From: CALBPI01 sp038521865
GTDB lineage: Bacteria > Pseudomonadota > Gammaproteobacteria > Steroidobacterales > Woeseiaceae
Assembly: GCA_038521865.1 (NCBI GenBank)
Contig: JBCBKO010000001.1
Coordinates: 62,001 to 126,000 of the forward strand
Length of the DNA: 64,000 nt
Direction: 5' to 3'
Shown here: in pieces, positions 33,343-43,249 of the stretch
Layout: every line of letters begins with the position of its first letter
Position numbering within the stretch: position 1 is the first letter of the stretch
Program-made: the position numbers and the translations under genes
The notes under the pieces: model-generated
What the model was told of the DNA's origin: nothing
What the model saw: the letters and a program-made list of their open reading frames with translations, nothing else
Databases searched by the model: none

Positions 33343-34413
33343 ATGCTAGACACGGCCTTCACACAGGTAGGTTCGGAGTCCGTCGCTTCCGAGCCACAGA
33401 AGTTTGGCTCCGTAAATGTTAATCCGCTAATGGCGGTCGCTGACTTTGCAGTCGCGAACGGACTTGCTTCAGACCGTGTCGAGAATGCGCTGGGCATGAC
33501 GCTCGCTTCGGCGAAATCCGCGGCGGTGCTGCCTGGTTCACTGGGGCCGGATTTGTTCAGACTAATGATGGATGCGGGGATCGGTAATGCACCGGCCGTA
33601 CAGCTTGCGAGTTCCGCGCCGTTCAATTTCTTTGGTGGTTTGGAAAGGGCGGTGCTTCTTGCACCAAACGGGCAGGAAGGCCTTAAGGCCATGGCGGCCA
33701 ATTTCGCGGTTTTTCATGACCGACTGAACGCGGTCTTCGATCAGTCCAAGACCTACACTTATTTTTCGTTTCGGTTCCCTGGTGACGAAAGCGATAACGG
33801 CTGCTGCAATGAAGTCGTCTTAGGTGTGTTGCTCAGGCTGATGCGCGGTGCATTCGGTGGTTTTGGCCGGCCGGTCGAGACGCGGATGCGGTACTCGCCG
33901 AACGGCACTCGATCAGTGTACGAACAATATTTTAATAGTCCGCTGCGATTTAATGCCGAAGACAACAGCCACGGTTTTGTGTTTCGAACTTCGGATATGC
34001 AATGGCGACAGCCTGGGTATGACGCCTCGATATTCGAACTTGCGGTGCGCAGACTCGCCATGGAGGCTGAAGTGCGTCGAGAAAAAACAAAACAGGCCGA
34101 TTTTCTGGAATTAGTGAATGCCGCGTATCAGTGCGCTGGAGTAGGGCTGTTCTCGGTTAAAGCAGTGTGTGAGAAATCGGGTATCGGTGAGCGTACTGCG
34201 CAACGTATCGCCAGCAAACACGACACAACGATCGGAAAGCTCGTTGAAGCTGCACGACTACGGATTATCAAAGAGGTTATGGCGGTGCGAGGCGATATCG
34301 CGACTGAGGATCTCGCAGCGCTTACTGGATTCTCAGACAGTCGCTCATTGCGGCGTGCGCTGAAGGCATGGACTGGCAAATCACTGACAGAATTGCGAAA
34401 GGTTCCGTTCTGA
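33343..34413 (+). CDS. AraC-family transcriptional regulator, 356 aa
   Basis: This is a regulator with an Arabinose_bd-like N-terminal domain (about residues 40-210) and a C-terminal AraC helix-turn-helix pair. Helix region one is FSVKAVCEKSGIGERTAQRIASKH, and region two is EDLAALTGFSDSRSLRRALKAWTGKSLTELR. The arrangement resembles the OruR/ToxR-type (non-sugar) AraC proteins found in gammaproteobacteria. The start is well supported by GGGAGAG just upstream. It diverges from the TetR-type gene. The GltS gene follows on the other strand. The effector is unknown. Confidence 0.87.
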   Translation: MLDTAFTQVGSESVASEPQKFGSVNVNPLMAVADFAVANGLASDRVENALGMTLASAKSAAVLPGSLGPDLFRLMMDAGIGNAPAVQLASSAPFNFFGGLERAVLLAPNGQEGLKAMAANFAVFHDRLNAVFDQSKTYTYFSFRFPGDESDNGCCNEVVLGVLLRLMRGAFGGFGRPVETRMRYSPNGTRSVYEQYFNSPLRFNAEDNSHGFVFRTSDMQWRQPGYDASIFELAVRRLAMEAEVRREKTKQADFLELVNAAYQCAGVGLFSVKAVCEKSGIGERTAQRIASKHDTTIGKLVEAARLRIIKEVMAVRGDIATEDLAALTGFSDSRSLRRALKAWTGKSLTELRKVPF

Positions 34414-34447
34414 TACCACCTGGACAATCGTCGATCATCACGATGAG

Positions 34448-35665
34448 CTAACCCGCCAAAATACTGATATAGCCTTGGATCACAAAAGCATTCGTGACGT
34501 CGATAAAAAACGCACCAATCAACGGGATGATGATAAAAGCGCGAGGGGACGGTCCGAAGCGTGTTGTCACGGCAGTCATATTAGCAATCGCGGTAGGTGT
34601 CGCACCGAGTGAGAGCCCGATGTATCCAGATGCCATCACAGCGGCATCGTAGTTTGAGTCGAGTGCCTTGAACACGACAAAACGTGCCCAGATCATGACA
34701 ACCAAGACCTGCGCCCCGAGAATACACAGAAGACCGAAGCCCAGATCAGCGAGCGTCCACAACTCAAGTGATGCAAGCGATATTGCCAGAAAGAGCCCAA
34801 GACTGATATCGGCGACGAGCGCGAGACTTCTGGAACGTTCGGGTTTCGGCAACCTGTCGTTGATTTTCAAAATAGGCGCCAGATTGGTGACAACAATACC
34901 GGTAAACAGGCAGGAGACGAACGTTGGTAATTGCAAGCTCGTGGACTCGAGCGCTTTATCGAGTAACAGTCCAAGTCCAATAGCAATGCTAATGATCAAG
35001 ATCGTAGCCAGCATTCGTTCGTAGTCCACGGGGACATCTTTGCCGCGCGCCTGCTCTACGCCCACGCTTAGCAGGGCATCTGCGTCTGACTGCAAGTTAT
35101 GCTTGAGAATCAGTTGTCGCGCCAACGGTCCCCCTAACACACCGCCCAACACGAGGCCAAAAGTTGCACACGCAATGCCGAACTCTCCGGCCTGCGTAAC
35201 ATCGTACTGCTCGGTGAATATTGGTGCCCAGGCTATGGCTGTGCCATGTCCGCCAGACAGGGAAACCGATCCGCCAATCAAGCCGACTAGCGGATCGAGT
35301 CCGATCATCAACGCGATGGCAACCCCTGTGCCGCTTTGCAAAATCAAATAAGCTACTGCAAGGATCAGAAGTACGAGAAGCTGTTTGCCGCCGCGCAGCA
35401 GTGTTACGAAACGTGCGGAGAGTCCGACTGTCGTAAAAAACACGATAAGAAGCTCGTCGCGTAGCGCAAGATCGAATGAGACCTTAAAGTCAAAGAATCC
35501 AAAAAGCAGGGCCAAGAAGCACGAGGCGACCAACCCGCCGGTGACTGGCTCTGGCACATTGAAACCCTGGAGCAGCCGAACTCGCGAGTTCAGCCACTTA
35601 CCGAAGAACAGGACGAGGATTGCGCTTACGACGGTCCAACGACCATCAAGTGCGAGAATATGCAT
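34448..35665 (-). CDS. gltS: Sodium/glutamate symporter GltS
   Basis: The 405-aa polytopic protein has about ten to twelve membrane segments and the family signature blocks: GFNVPEPVTGGLVASC, then FFTTVGLSARF, VGLIGGSVSLSGGHGTAIAWAPIF, GIVVTNLAPILK and YIGLSLGATPTAIANMTAVTTRFG. These glycine- and serine-rich inverted repeats contain the sodium and substrate sites. GltS imports glutamate with sodium. The length matches the E. coli protein (about 401). The gene stands alone on the minus strand between the AraC-type regulator and the RND efflux operon. Confidence 0.94.
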   Translation of the reverse strand: MHILALDGRWTVVSAILVLFFGKWLNSRVRLLQGFNVPEPVTGGLVASCFLALLFGFFDFKVSFDLALRDELLIVFFTTVGLSARFVTLLRGGKQLLVLLILAVAYLILQSGTGVAIALMIGLDPLVGLIGGSVSLSGGHGTAIAWAPIFTEQYDVTQAGEFGIACATFGLVLGGVLGGPLARQLILKHNLQSDADALLSVGVEQARGKDVPVDYERMLATILIISIAIGLGLLLDKALESTSLQLPTFVSCLFTGIVVTNLAPILKINDRLPKPERSRSLALVADISLGLFLAISLASLELWTLADLGFGLLCILGAQVLVVMIWARFVVFKALDSNYDAAVMASGYIGLSLGATPTAIANMTAVTTRFGPSPRAFIIIPLIGAFFIDVTNAFVIQGYISILAG

Positions 35666-35920
35666 TGAGTTCGCCTCGCATCAGTTTAATTGTCAGTGGT
35701 TGAAAGAGCACCACATTCGGAAGCATGCACCGGTTTCTTCAGATGTCCAAGTGTCGGAAATTGTCCTTTCTACCCGCAGAGTTTTCTGCAATCTTTCGAA
35801 GACTTGTTGGTGCATAAAGGCGCATCACTCGTGAATTTTTGGGCGTTGGAAGGCCGAACGCCTTCTGAGACGATCAAACGGCTGTGACAGCGGCGCTGTG
35901 GGGGCGCTAGGGGACGATAG

Positions 35921-37360
35921 ATGATTTGCCTGTGCAAAAGGCCGTGGCTCCTTTTGGTTTATGGTTTGCTTTGCTCATGTGCCGTAGGACCCGACTACAG
36001 TGCGCCGGATACCGTTGTTCCGGATTTGTGGGCGCAACAACTAGAACAAGAGGCCCAGCTTGAGAATGCACCGATGCAAGACTGGTGGGCAGTGTTCGAG
36101 GACGAAACACTAACCAGCCTGATCGAGCGCTCTCATACACGAAATTTGTCGATACAACGACTGGCGCAGCGTGTCGGTGAATTTCGAATGACGCTTGCGA
36201 TCGCTCGCAGTGAAAAATTTCCTGCTGTCAGCGGAACGGGCTCGGCTGAGCGCAGTAGAGGTAGCGACGGAGTCGCCGCTGCGCCACCTCCCCAATCTCG
36301 CACAGATACTTTCCGCGAACTGGGCGCCACCGCGTCATGGGAAGTTGACCTTTGGGGACGCGTTCGGCGCTCCGTAGAGTCTGCGCTCGCATCTTACGAG
36401 TCGAGCATCGAAGATCTTCGCGATATACAGGTGTCTGTTTATGCGCAGGTCGCAACCGAATACCTGACGTTGCGAACGCTTCAGGAGAGACTTGTACTAG
36501 CAAAGGCTAACGTCGATATCCAACGCGGGACCTTGAAGATCGTCGAAGCACGCTATGAAGCTCAACTCACGCCGCTTCTCGATGTGCGACAGGCGGAACA
36601 GAATTTGTTTCAGACGCTATCGGTTATTCCTGATATCGAAGCATCGATTGAGTCAAGTTTGTTTCGTCTGAGTGTTCTCTTGGGAGAACTTCCAAATGCA
36701 CTGAGCGAGGAGCTTGGTGTTGCTTCGCCACTTCCTGAGCTTCCGGACGCGCATGGAATCAGCGCGCCCGCAAACACCGTCCGGCAAAGGCCTGATATAC
36801 GTTCGGCAGAACGCCAGTTAGCGGCGCAAACCGCACAGATCGGTGTCGCAATCGCCGACCTGTATCCAAATTTTTTCTTGTTCGGAGATTTTGCCTACTC
36901 AACGGTAACTGGACCGATTGTTGATCGATCGAATCGATCCTGGGGTATTGGTACGTTCTTTTCTTGGAACCTGTTCAATGCCGGTCGCGTTCGAAGCAAC
37001 GTCAAGGCTGAAGAATTTCGGACACAACAAGCCTTACTCAATTACGAGGAAACGGTGCTTGACGCCCTTCGCGAAGTGGAAGAATCGCTGATCAGTTATA
37101 TCAAAGAGAAAGAAAAAGCGGATTTTCTGGCGAACAGTGTGGTTGCCGCGATCGATGCAGAGCAACTCGTTACTGATCAATATCGCCAGGGTCTCACAAA
37201 TTTTCAGAATGTCCTAGACACGCAACGATCATTGTTCGATCGGCAGGACCAACTGGCGACGAGTCAGGGCACAGCGCTGATCAATCTTGTTTCTGTCTAC
37301 CGCGCGATGGGCGGTGGTTGGGCTGCACTCCCGGAAGTTCAGGTGGAGAATCCAAAGTGA
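35921..37360 (+). CDS. RND efflux outer-membrane factor (NodT family lipoprotein)
   Basis: The lipobox LLCSC near residue 20 and the start of the mature part (CAVGPDYSAP) are the hallmark of NodT/OprM-type outer-membrane channels. Two OEP repeats follow, with the conserved ATASWEVDLWGRVRRSVESA and VRQRPDIRSAERQLAAQTAQIGVAIADLYP (in pieces), and YRQGLTNFQNVLDTQRSLFDRQDQLA near the end. It forms the trimeric exit duct of a tripartite pump whose adaptor (37357) and transporter (38449) follow directly. The stop overlaps the adaptor start (GTGA). AGGGG about 8 nt upstream supports the ATG. Confidence 0.93.
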   Translation: MICLCKRPWLLLVYGLLCSCAVGPDYSAPDTVVPDLWAQQLEQEAQLENAPMQDWWAVFEDETLTSLIERSHTRNLSIQRLAQRVGEFRMTLAIARSEKFPAVSGTGSAERSRGSDGVAAAPPPQSRTDTFRELGATASWEVDLWGRVRRSVESALASYESSIEDLRDIQVSVYAQVATEYLTLRTLQERLVLAKANVDIQRGTLKIVEARYEAQLTPLLDVRQAEQNLFQTLSVIPDIEASIESSLFRLSVLLGELPNALSEELGVASPLPELPDAHGISAPANTVRQRPDIRSAERQLAAQTAQIGVAIADLYPNFFLFGDFAYSTVTGPIVDRSNRSWGIGTFFSWNLFNAGRVRSNVKAEEFRTQQALLNYEETVLDALREVEESLISYIKEKEKADFLANSVVAAIDAEQLVTDQYRQGLTNFQNVLDTQRSLFDRQDQLATSQGTALINLVSVYRAMGGGWAALPEVQVENPK

Positions 37361-38433
37361 GAACGCTAGCTTTCCTCTTAGCATTGGTTTTGGTGGGCTG
37401 TGGCAAGAGCGCATCGGTGTCTACACCCGAACCGGTTGCACGCCCTGTGAAAATGATCACCGTCGGCGCGGGGTCGACTGCGCAGTCGCTTCAGTTGCCC
37501 GGCAGCGTCAGTGCCGTACGCGAAGCAGTGATTGCCTTTGAAGTGCCAGGGCGCATCTCCGATGTCTCAGTACTCGAGGGTGAGGTGGTCACTGAAGGTC
37601 AAGAACTCGCAAGGCTCGACCCACGTGACTATGAGTCGTCTCGGGATAGCGCACTCGCAACGCGTAATGCAGCGAGGGCAGACTACGAGCGATACGTAAA
37701 GGCACGCGAATCGAACGCTGTCACGGATCAGGATGTTGATCTTGCAAAGCGTGCCCTGGATGTTGCGCAGGCTGACCTAAATTCAGCGTTGAAGGCGGTT
37801 GAAGATACGATCCTAGTGGCCCCTTTCAGTGGACGAGTGGCGAACAAGTACGTTCAGAATTTTGAAAACGTGCAGGCCAAGCAGGCGATTTTCGAGATCC
37901 ACGACGAGTCAAGCCTCGAGATTACAGTCAGTGTCTCAGAGCGCGACTGGGCGAGAGGCACGAAAGATCAATCTCCTGAAGAGGCTACGCGATTGTTAAA
38001 CCCTTTGGTACGGTTTGCAGCCTTACCCGATCTGGAAATTCCAGCGGCCGCCAAATCGTTTGCGACCGCAATTGACCCCGTGACGCGAACTTATGAGGCG
38101 ACGTTCTCATTTGACCCACCGGCGGATGCGAACGTGTCACCGGGCATGACAGCAAACCTCGTGGTCAGTCCAGCGACTAATGATTCGCCAAGCGAGGAAG
38201 CCGTGTTATCGCTGCCGGCAGGTGCGGTATTCGGCGATGATGATGGCACCTCCAGCGTATGGATTGTGGGAGAAGACTCGAAGGTGGAAAAGCGCGAAGT
38301 CAGCGTCGATATCCTGCTTGGCGATCTCATTGTGATTAAAGATGGCATCACCTCGGGGGATGTCGTCGTGATCAGTGGCGTGCACACCCTGACAGAGGGA
38401 ACGCCGGTGAGAAAGCTCCAATCAAGTAATTGA
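37357..38433 (+). CDS. RND efflux periplasmic adaptor (MFP/HlyD family lipoprotein)
   Basis: The start is a GTG at 37357 inside the overlap with the upstream stop; GGAG lies about 9 nt before it. The signal sequence has the lipobox LVGC (cysteine near 16). Typical adaptor features follow: the lipoyl half-motif FEVPGRISDVSVLEGEVVTEGQELARLD (in pieces), a coiled-coil hairpin (about 90-150), the second lipoyl half DTILVAPFSGRVANKYVQ, and beta-barrel and membrane-proximal domains. It connects the transporter at 38449 with the NodT-type channel. The substrate of this pump is unknown. Confidence 0.93.
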   Translation: MRTLAFLLALVLVGCGKSASVSTPEPVARPVKMITVGAGSTAQSLQLPGSVSAVREAVIAFEVPGRISDVSVLEGEVVTEGQELARLDPRDYESSRDSALATRNAARADYERYVKARESNAVTDQDVDLAKRALDVAQADLNSALKAVEDTILVAPFSGRVANKYVQNFENVQAKQAIFEIHDESSLEITVSVSERDWARGTKDQSPEEATRLLNPLVRFAALPDLEIPAAAKSFATAIDPVTRTYEATFSFDPPADANVSPGMTANLVVSPATNDSPSEEAVLSLPAGAVFGDDDGTSSVWIVGEDSKVEKREVSVDILLGDLIVIKDGITSGDVVVISGVHTLTEGTPVRKLQSSN

Positions 38434-38448
38434 CCGGGGGGGGGCGGC

Positions 38449-41400
38449 ATGGACATCGCGGCGATATCGATACGCAATAAAACTGTTACGCTGGTCATGA
38501 CCGCAATCATGCTCCTTGGTGGCTATGTCTCCTATAGCGGAATGAGTCGACTTGAAGATCCAGAGTTTACGATCAAGGAAGCGCTAGTCATCACACCCTA
38601 TCCTGGCGCGACCGCACGCGAGGTCGAGGAGGAGGTTTCGGATGCGATCGAAACCAGAATACAGGAGATGGGGCAACTCGATCAGGTTCGGTCCAAATCC
38701 GAACGAGGCCTGTCGACAATAACTGTCCAGATCAAAGACAACTTCGACAAAGAGACGTTGCCACAGGTTTGGGATGAGTTGCGGCGCAAGGTCAACGACG
38801 CTGCACCGGAACTTCCGCCAGGCGTGGGTGAATCGATCGTTGTTGATGATTACGGAGACGTTTACGGCGCCTTTTTTGTGATCACGGGAGATGGCTACAC
38901 CTACTCAGAATTGAAGGACTACACGGACCTGCTTCGCCGCGAGCTTCTGTTGGTCGATGACGTTGGAAAAGTCACGACCTATGGAGAGCGGGAAGAAGCG
39001 ATTTATATTGAGTTCTCCAGGGATCAGTTGGCCAACCTCAGTATTTCAACATCTTCCATCCTTGCTGCACTCTCTGCCAAGAACACCGTAGTCGACGCAG
39101 GGCGTGTCAGAGTCGGCGACGAGTACATCGCAATATGGCCGACGGGTGCATTTGACACGGTGTCTTCGCTCGGCGGGTTGTTGTTGAGTGGCGGCAGCGA
39201 TAAACAGTTTTTCTTACGTGATATCGCAACGGTCAGACGTGACTATATCGAGCCTCATGATCCGATGATTTTCTATAACGGCCGACCCGGGATTGGGCTT
39301 GGCATATCGACTGTTTCTGGCGGGAATGTGGTGGATATGGGTCGCGCGCTCGAGCAACGGATGGCCGAACTTGAACAGGATCGTCCGATCGGCATCGAGG
39401 TCGGTGTGGTTTCGTTGCAATCCGATTCGGTGACCACTGCGATCAGCGGATTTATTGAAAGTTTGGTGCAAGCGGTGTCAATCGTCGTGGTTGTGTTATT
39501 TCTTTTCATGGGGTTGAGAAGTGCGCTGATCATCGGGGGAATACTCGTTGTAACTATTGCCGGCTCGTTTATCTTCCTCGATCCGATGGGTGTGGCATTG
39601 GAGCGTATTTCATTAGGCGCGCTGATCATCGCGCTTGGCATGTTGGTCGATAACGCGATTGTGGTGGTCGATGGCATGTTGGTGCGAATGAATCGTGGCG
39701 TAGCGCCAGACGTTGCCGCGTCGGAAACGGTTAATCAATCCATGTGGCCCTTGTTGGGTGCCACCATCATTGCGATCCTCGCTTTCGCTGCGATCGGAAC
39801 GTCTCAAGACAGTACGGGTGAATTCTGTCGGTCACTGTTTCAGGTTGTTATGGTTTCGCTTCTGCTGAGTTGGGTAACAGCGATAACGGTCACTCCCTTA
39901 CTCGGCGTGATGTTTCTAAAAACTGATGATAAATCGGACAAAAGCGAACCGTTCTCAGGTGGATTCTACAACGCGTACCGTGGATTACTTACAACCTGTT
40001 TGGACAACCGATTGGTTACTATCGTGGCCGTCGTTGGTGTCTTTTTTGTGGCAATTTTTGCATTCACCAAAGTCGACCAGAATTTCTTCCCTGCCTCGAC
40101 TCGCCCGCAATTTATGGTGGATATCTGGATGCCGCAAGGTACGCATATCGACGATACTGCTGCGCAGGCCAGTGCCATCGCGACACTGATCGAGAACGAA
40201 CCAGGAATCGACAGTATCACTACAGTGGTTGGTCAGGGTGCGCTCCGGTTCATTCTGACTTACTCCACTGAGAAGTCGAACACGGGATACGCTCAATTGC
40301 TTGTTGATATCGATGACGACGTTGATCTAGACCAAGTTGTTGGGCGGGTCGATTCGCTTATCGCCGAAGCCTACCCGTCCGTTCATTCGTCAACCTACAA
40401 GTTTGAAGTCGGTCCTGGAGCAAAAGGAAAAATTGAGGCACGTTTTCTCGGATCGGACCCAGCGGTTTTACGTCAGCTCGCGAATCAGGCGCGGGGGATT
40501 TTGCTTGCGGACTCTGGCGCAAAAGCCGTCAGATCATCTTGGCGACAACAAGTTAAGACAATTCGACCAGTGATCGCCGAAGAACAAGCGAACCTCAATG
40601 GCATCTCACGGGGGGATATCGCAGATGTCTTGGCTCAAGCCTTCTCCGGGAAGACAGTAGGATTATTTCGCGAGGACGATTTGTTGATCCCCATCGTAGC
40701 GCGCGCGCAATCCGCTGAACGAATGGACCCGGCTAGCGTTGAAAGTCTGCAAATTTGGAGTCCAGTGGCGAATCGTATGATCCCACTACGCCAAGTTGTT
40801 TCTCGATTTGATGTTGCGTTCGAGAACGAGATTATTGAGCGGCAGGATCGCAAGCGTGTGGTTTCGGTTTATGCGGATCCACGCAAGGGTTACGCCACTG
40901 AGTTGTTGTTACGAGTTCAACCGAAAATTGAAGCAATGGTACTGCCCGAGGGTTATGTGCTGGAATGGGGTGGTGAATTTGAAGATACCGCGGATGCGAA
41001 CGGCTCGCTCGCAGAGTCGATACCGACGTTTGTCGCGCTCATGGTGCTCATTACCATCGTGTTGTTCAACTCATTGCGAATCCCACTCATTATCTGGCTG
41101 TGTGTACCGTTGGCTGTTATCGGCGTGTCCTTTGGGCTGCTATCAACGAAGCAGTCGTTTGGTTTTATGGCGCTACTGGGATTCCTTAGCCTTAGCGGTA
41201 TGTTGATTAAGAATGCGATTGTGCTTATCGACGAGATTAAAGAAAACCGGGCCAATGGTGCGCCGCTGCGGCAAGCGGTTGTTGATTCAGGTGTAAGCCG
41301 TTTACGTCCGGTTGCGATGGCGGCGCTCACAACGGCGCTGGGCATGATCCCGCTCATTTTTGATGCGTTTTTTGTCTCGATGGCGGTGACGATTATCGGC

Positions 41401-41487
41401 GGTTTGATTTTTGCGACATTGCTAACGATGTTTATGGTGCCGGTCTTGTTTGAATCATTTTTCATCAGAGACGCTGACCTGGTCTGA
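38449..41487 (+). CDS. RND efflux transporter permease (AcrB-like), 1012 aa
   Basis: This is a full-length RND pump with an N-terminal helix, two large periplasmic loops and twelve membrane helices. The TM4 motif reads GMLVDNAIVVVDGM: the first proton-relay aspartate is kept, while the second (Asp408 in AcrB) is Asn, as in several sub-groups outside the AcrB core. TM10 has SGMLIKNAIVLIDEI with the conserved lysine. The start ATG follows a run of eight G and then CGGC. It belongs to the tripartite operon 35921-41487. The drug or envelope-stress substrate is not predictable from sequence. Confidence 0.94.
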   Translation: MDIAAISIRNKTVTLVMTAIMLLGGYVSYSGMSRLEDPEFTIKEALVITPYPGATAREVEEEVSDAIETRIQEMGQLDQVRSKSERGLSTITVQIKDNFDKETLPQVWDELRRKVNDAAPELPPGVGESIVVDDYGDVYGAFFVITGDGYTYSELKDYTDLLRRELLLVDDVGKVTTYGEREEAIYIEFSRDQLANLSISTSSILAALSAKNTVVDAGRVRVGDEYIAIWPTGAFDTVSSLGGLLLSGGSDKQFFLRDIATVRRDYIEPHDPMIFYNGRPGIGLGISTVSGGNVVDMGRALEQRMAELEQDRPIGIEVGVVSLQSDSVTTAISGFIESLVQAVSIVVVVLFLFMGLRSALIIGGILVVTIAGSFIFLDPMGVALERISLGALIIALGMLVDNAIVVVDGMLVRMNRGVAPDVAASETVNQSMWPLLGATIIAILAFAAIGTSQDSTGEFCRSLFQVVMVSLLLSWVTAITVTPLLGVMFLKTDDKSDKSEPFSGGFYNAYRGLLTTCLDNRLVTIVAVVGVFFVAIFAFTKVDQNFFPASTRPQFMVDIWMPQGTHIDDTAAQASAIATLIENEPGIDSITTVVGQGALRFILTYSTEKSNTGYAQLLVDIDDDVDLDQVVGRVDSLIAEAYPSVHSSTYKFEVGPGAKGKIEARFLGSDPAVLRQLANQARGILLADSGAKAVRSSWRQQVKTIRPVIAEEQANLNGISRGDIADVLAQAFSGKTVGLFREDDLLIPIVARAQSAERMDPASVESLQIWSPVANRMIPLRQVVSRFDVAFENEIIERQDRKRVVSVYADPRKGYATELLLRVQPKIEAMVLPEGYVLEWGGEFEDTADANGSLAESIPTFVALMVLITIVLFNSLRIPLIIWLCVPLAVIGVSFGLLSTKQSFGFMALLGFLSLSGMLIKNAIVLIDEIKENRANGAPLRQAVVDSGVSRLRPVAMAALTTALGMIPLIFDAFFVSMAVTIIGGLIFATLLTMFMVPVLFESFFIRDADLV

Positions 41488-41537
41488 GTTTTTCCAGACG
41501 CATGGCTTCACTATAGAGGAGGGCCGGTCCAATCGTT

Positions 41538-41957
41538 ATGCAACTTTTCGTCGGTGTCGCGGTCATCTGCATGACAGCGTACGTGCACTCGGTCGTACTG
41601 GCCGGCGCACTGAAATTAGCGCCTCAAGTTGTCGTTTGGGTAAAACGTAATCCATCCACGCTCCGAGTGGCTAGCGGGTTGAGCGTGTCGGTGTTGTGGA
41701 TCATGACCGCGCACATTTTGGAAGCGGCGCTCTGGGCAGCGTTATTTTTAGGTCTCGGTATTTTTACCGCCATTGAAGAGGCAATGTATTTCGCGTTAGT
41801 GGCTTACACGACATTGGGTTTTGGCGACATCACGTTGCCAACGCAATGGCGAATACTTTCAGGACTTGTTGCGGCGAACGGATTCTTGGTGTTCGGGTGG
41901 AGTACCGCATTTCAGGTTGAGTACCTCAGTCAAATGCACAGCACGGCTGAAGCCTAG
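41538..41957 (+). CDS. Two-TM potassium-channel-like protein, 139 aa
   Basis: Three hydrophobic segments (about 4-25, 47-65 and 110-130) surround a pore loop with the selectivity-filter-like TTLGFGDI (residues 92-99), preceded by EEAMYFALVAY. This is the Ion_trans_2 pore motif (TxGxGD). There is no cytoplasmic RCK or cyclic-nucleotide domain, so the protein is a minimal pore subunit. It lies 50 nt after the RND transporter stop in the same direction and may be transcribed with it. GAGGAGGG lies 14 nt upstream of the ATG, rather far for a ribosome-binding site. Ion selectivity is inferred from the motif only. Confidence 0.82.
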   Translation: MQLFVGVAVICMTAYVHSVVLAGALKLAPQVVVWVKRNPSTLRVASGLSVSVLWIMTAHILEAALWAALFLGLGIFTAIEEAMYFALVAYTTLGFGDITLPTQWRILSGLVAANGFLVFGWSTAFQVEYLSQMHSTAEA

Positions 41958-42029
41958 TGCAGGAGGTCGTGGAGTTACGTCTGGAGGATAAGCGTAAACG
42001 CTCAAAGAAGGGCCGTTCAGGAGAAAGGT

Positions 42030-42509
42030 ATGTTAAAGAATAGTTCCATATCCAAGTGGTCGCGCAGAAGGGTTTGTTTAGCGGTATGTGGGTTCGCTGT
42101 TGGCGCATCTGCGTTCGCGCAGGTACCACCACCGCCACCACCAGGTCCGGCAGCTGACCCACGCGGGATGCTGCCGACTGCCACGGAGGTTCTGTATCGG
42201 CTAAGGTCGCAGGTGACAGTGAAAAAGGACGAGGCTATCGCACTCGAGCAGCTACTAGCGACCAATCTTGCAAGTCAAAGACGTCTCATGCGGAGTTTTG
42301 GCCTAGACCCGAATTATGCTGTGCCGCCTAATTTACAACTGTCTCGCAATGATGCACGTGAGTTGAATGATTCCCTTGACGATCTGATGGACGAATTAGA
42401 AGATGAAGCAGACGAAATCTTGTCATCACGTGCGCGTTCGGCCTTTAGAGATATTGTTCGTGCGGCAGCGTCGTCGCGGAGAACAGCGATCAACTCTCTT
42501 AAGCGATGA
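42030..42509 (+). CDS. Secreted helical protein with proline-rich linker, 159 aa
   Basis: AGGAG 6 nt before the ATG marks the start. The signal peptide (RRRVCLAVCGFAVGASAFA) is followed by a run of six or seven prolines (VPPPPPPGP) and then three helical segments with many acidic and arginine residues (LSRNDARELNDSLDDLMDELEDEADEIL in pieces). The arrangement recalls small periplasmic envelope-stress proteins, but I cannot assign it to a family. It sits between the channel-like gene and the pqi genes on the same strand. Confidence 0.7.
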   Translation: MLKNSSISKWSRRRVCLAVCGFAVGASAFAQVPPPPPPGPAADPRGMLPTATEVLYRLRSQVTVKKDEAIALEQLLATNLASQRRLMRSFGLDPNYAVPPNLQLSRNDARELNDSLDDLMDELEDEADEILSSRARSAFRDIVRAAASSRRTAINSLKR

Positions 42510-42562
42510 AAGACAGTTGTCATACATGACACCACTCGCACGAGACAGGTACAACGATCGTC

Positions 42563-43249
42563 GTGTTTGAAAGCACACCTAAAGCGAGCGAGTTCACCGA
42601 GCGTATATCGCAGTCTGATCTATTGCAGAATGCGATCGCGTTAAACGCACGTTGGGTCGCGTGTAAGACTTGTGATGAGCTCTTTGAGCGACCTGTTCTT
42701 AAGCCCGGCGAAATCGCTCGTTGTACCAACTGTCATTCGGTTATTGCAACACATAAACCCAGACAGGCAGAGCGCACACTCGCTCTGATGATTGCAAGCC
42801 TACTCGTCTATGTTGTCGCCGTAATCTACCCCTTCATGCGAATGGAGCGCTCCGGAATCAGCAACCAAATATCGGTTGTCGACTCGGTTGGTGTTCTCTG
42901 GCAAAGCAACATGCAGTTGCTCGCCTTATTCAGTGGAACGCTCATTCTCTTGTTTCCTCTGTTAAGAGTTGCATTGCTCTGTGGTCTTGCGTCAGCGATG
43001 TTTTATGGACGTCCTGCAGGCCGGAAATTTGCGTGGATCGCGCGCTTAGCCCAAGTCCTTGAGCCGTGGTCTATGGCCGATATCTTTATGCTCGGGGTGA
43101 TTGTTTCCCTGGTCAAAATAGGCACTTTGGTAGAAGTCGAGCTCGGCGCTGCATTTTGGGGGATGACATCCTTAGTCATTTTCCTGACGCTTGGCACGGT
43201 CACGGCATGTCGAGACAGTACTTGGCAATACTTGCGGGAACAGGTCTGA
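42563..43249 (+). CDS. pqiA: Paraquat-inducible protein A, first half (PqiA-like), 228 aa
   Basis: This is the N-terminal module of PqiA. It has a zinc-ribbon with C34, C37, C54 and C57 (ACKTCDELF and ARCTNCHSV), then four membrane segments with the family block EPWSMADIFMLGVIVSLVKI. In E. coli one PqiA protein carries two such modules; here they are two genes joined by an overlap (TGATG at 43247-43251), so both modules are made in series. The start is a GTG. PqiA is the inner-membrane partner of the PqiB tunnel, thought to help move lipids between inner and outer membrane. Confidence 0.9.
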   Translation: MFESTPKASEFTERISQSDLLQNAIALNARWVACKTCDELFERPVLKPGEIARCTNCHSVIATHKPRQAERTLALMIASLLVYVVAVIYPFMRMERSGISNQISVVDSVGVLWQSNMQLLALFSGTLILLFPLLRVALLCGLASAMFYGRPAGRKFAWIARLAQVLEPWSMADIFMLGVIVSLVKIGTLVEVELGAAFWGMTSLVIFLTLGTVTACRDSTWQYLREQV

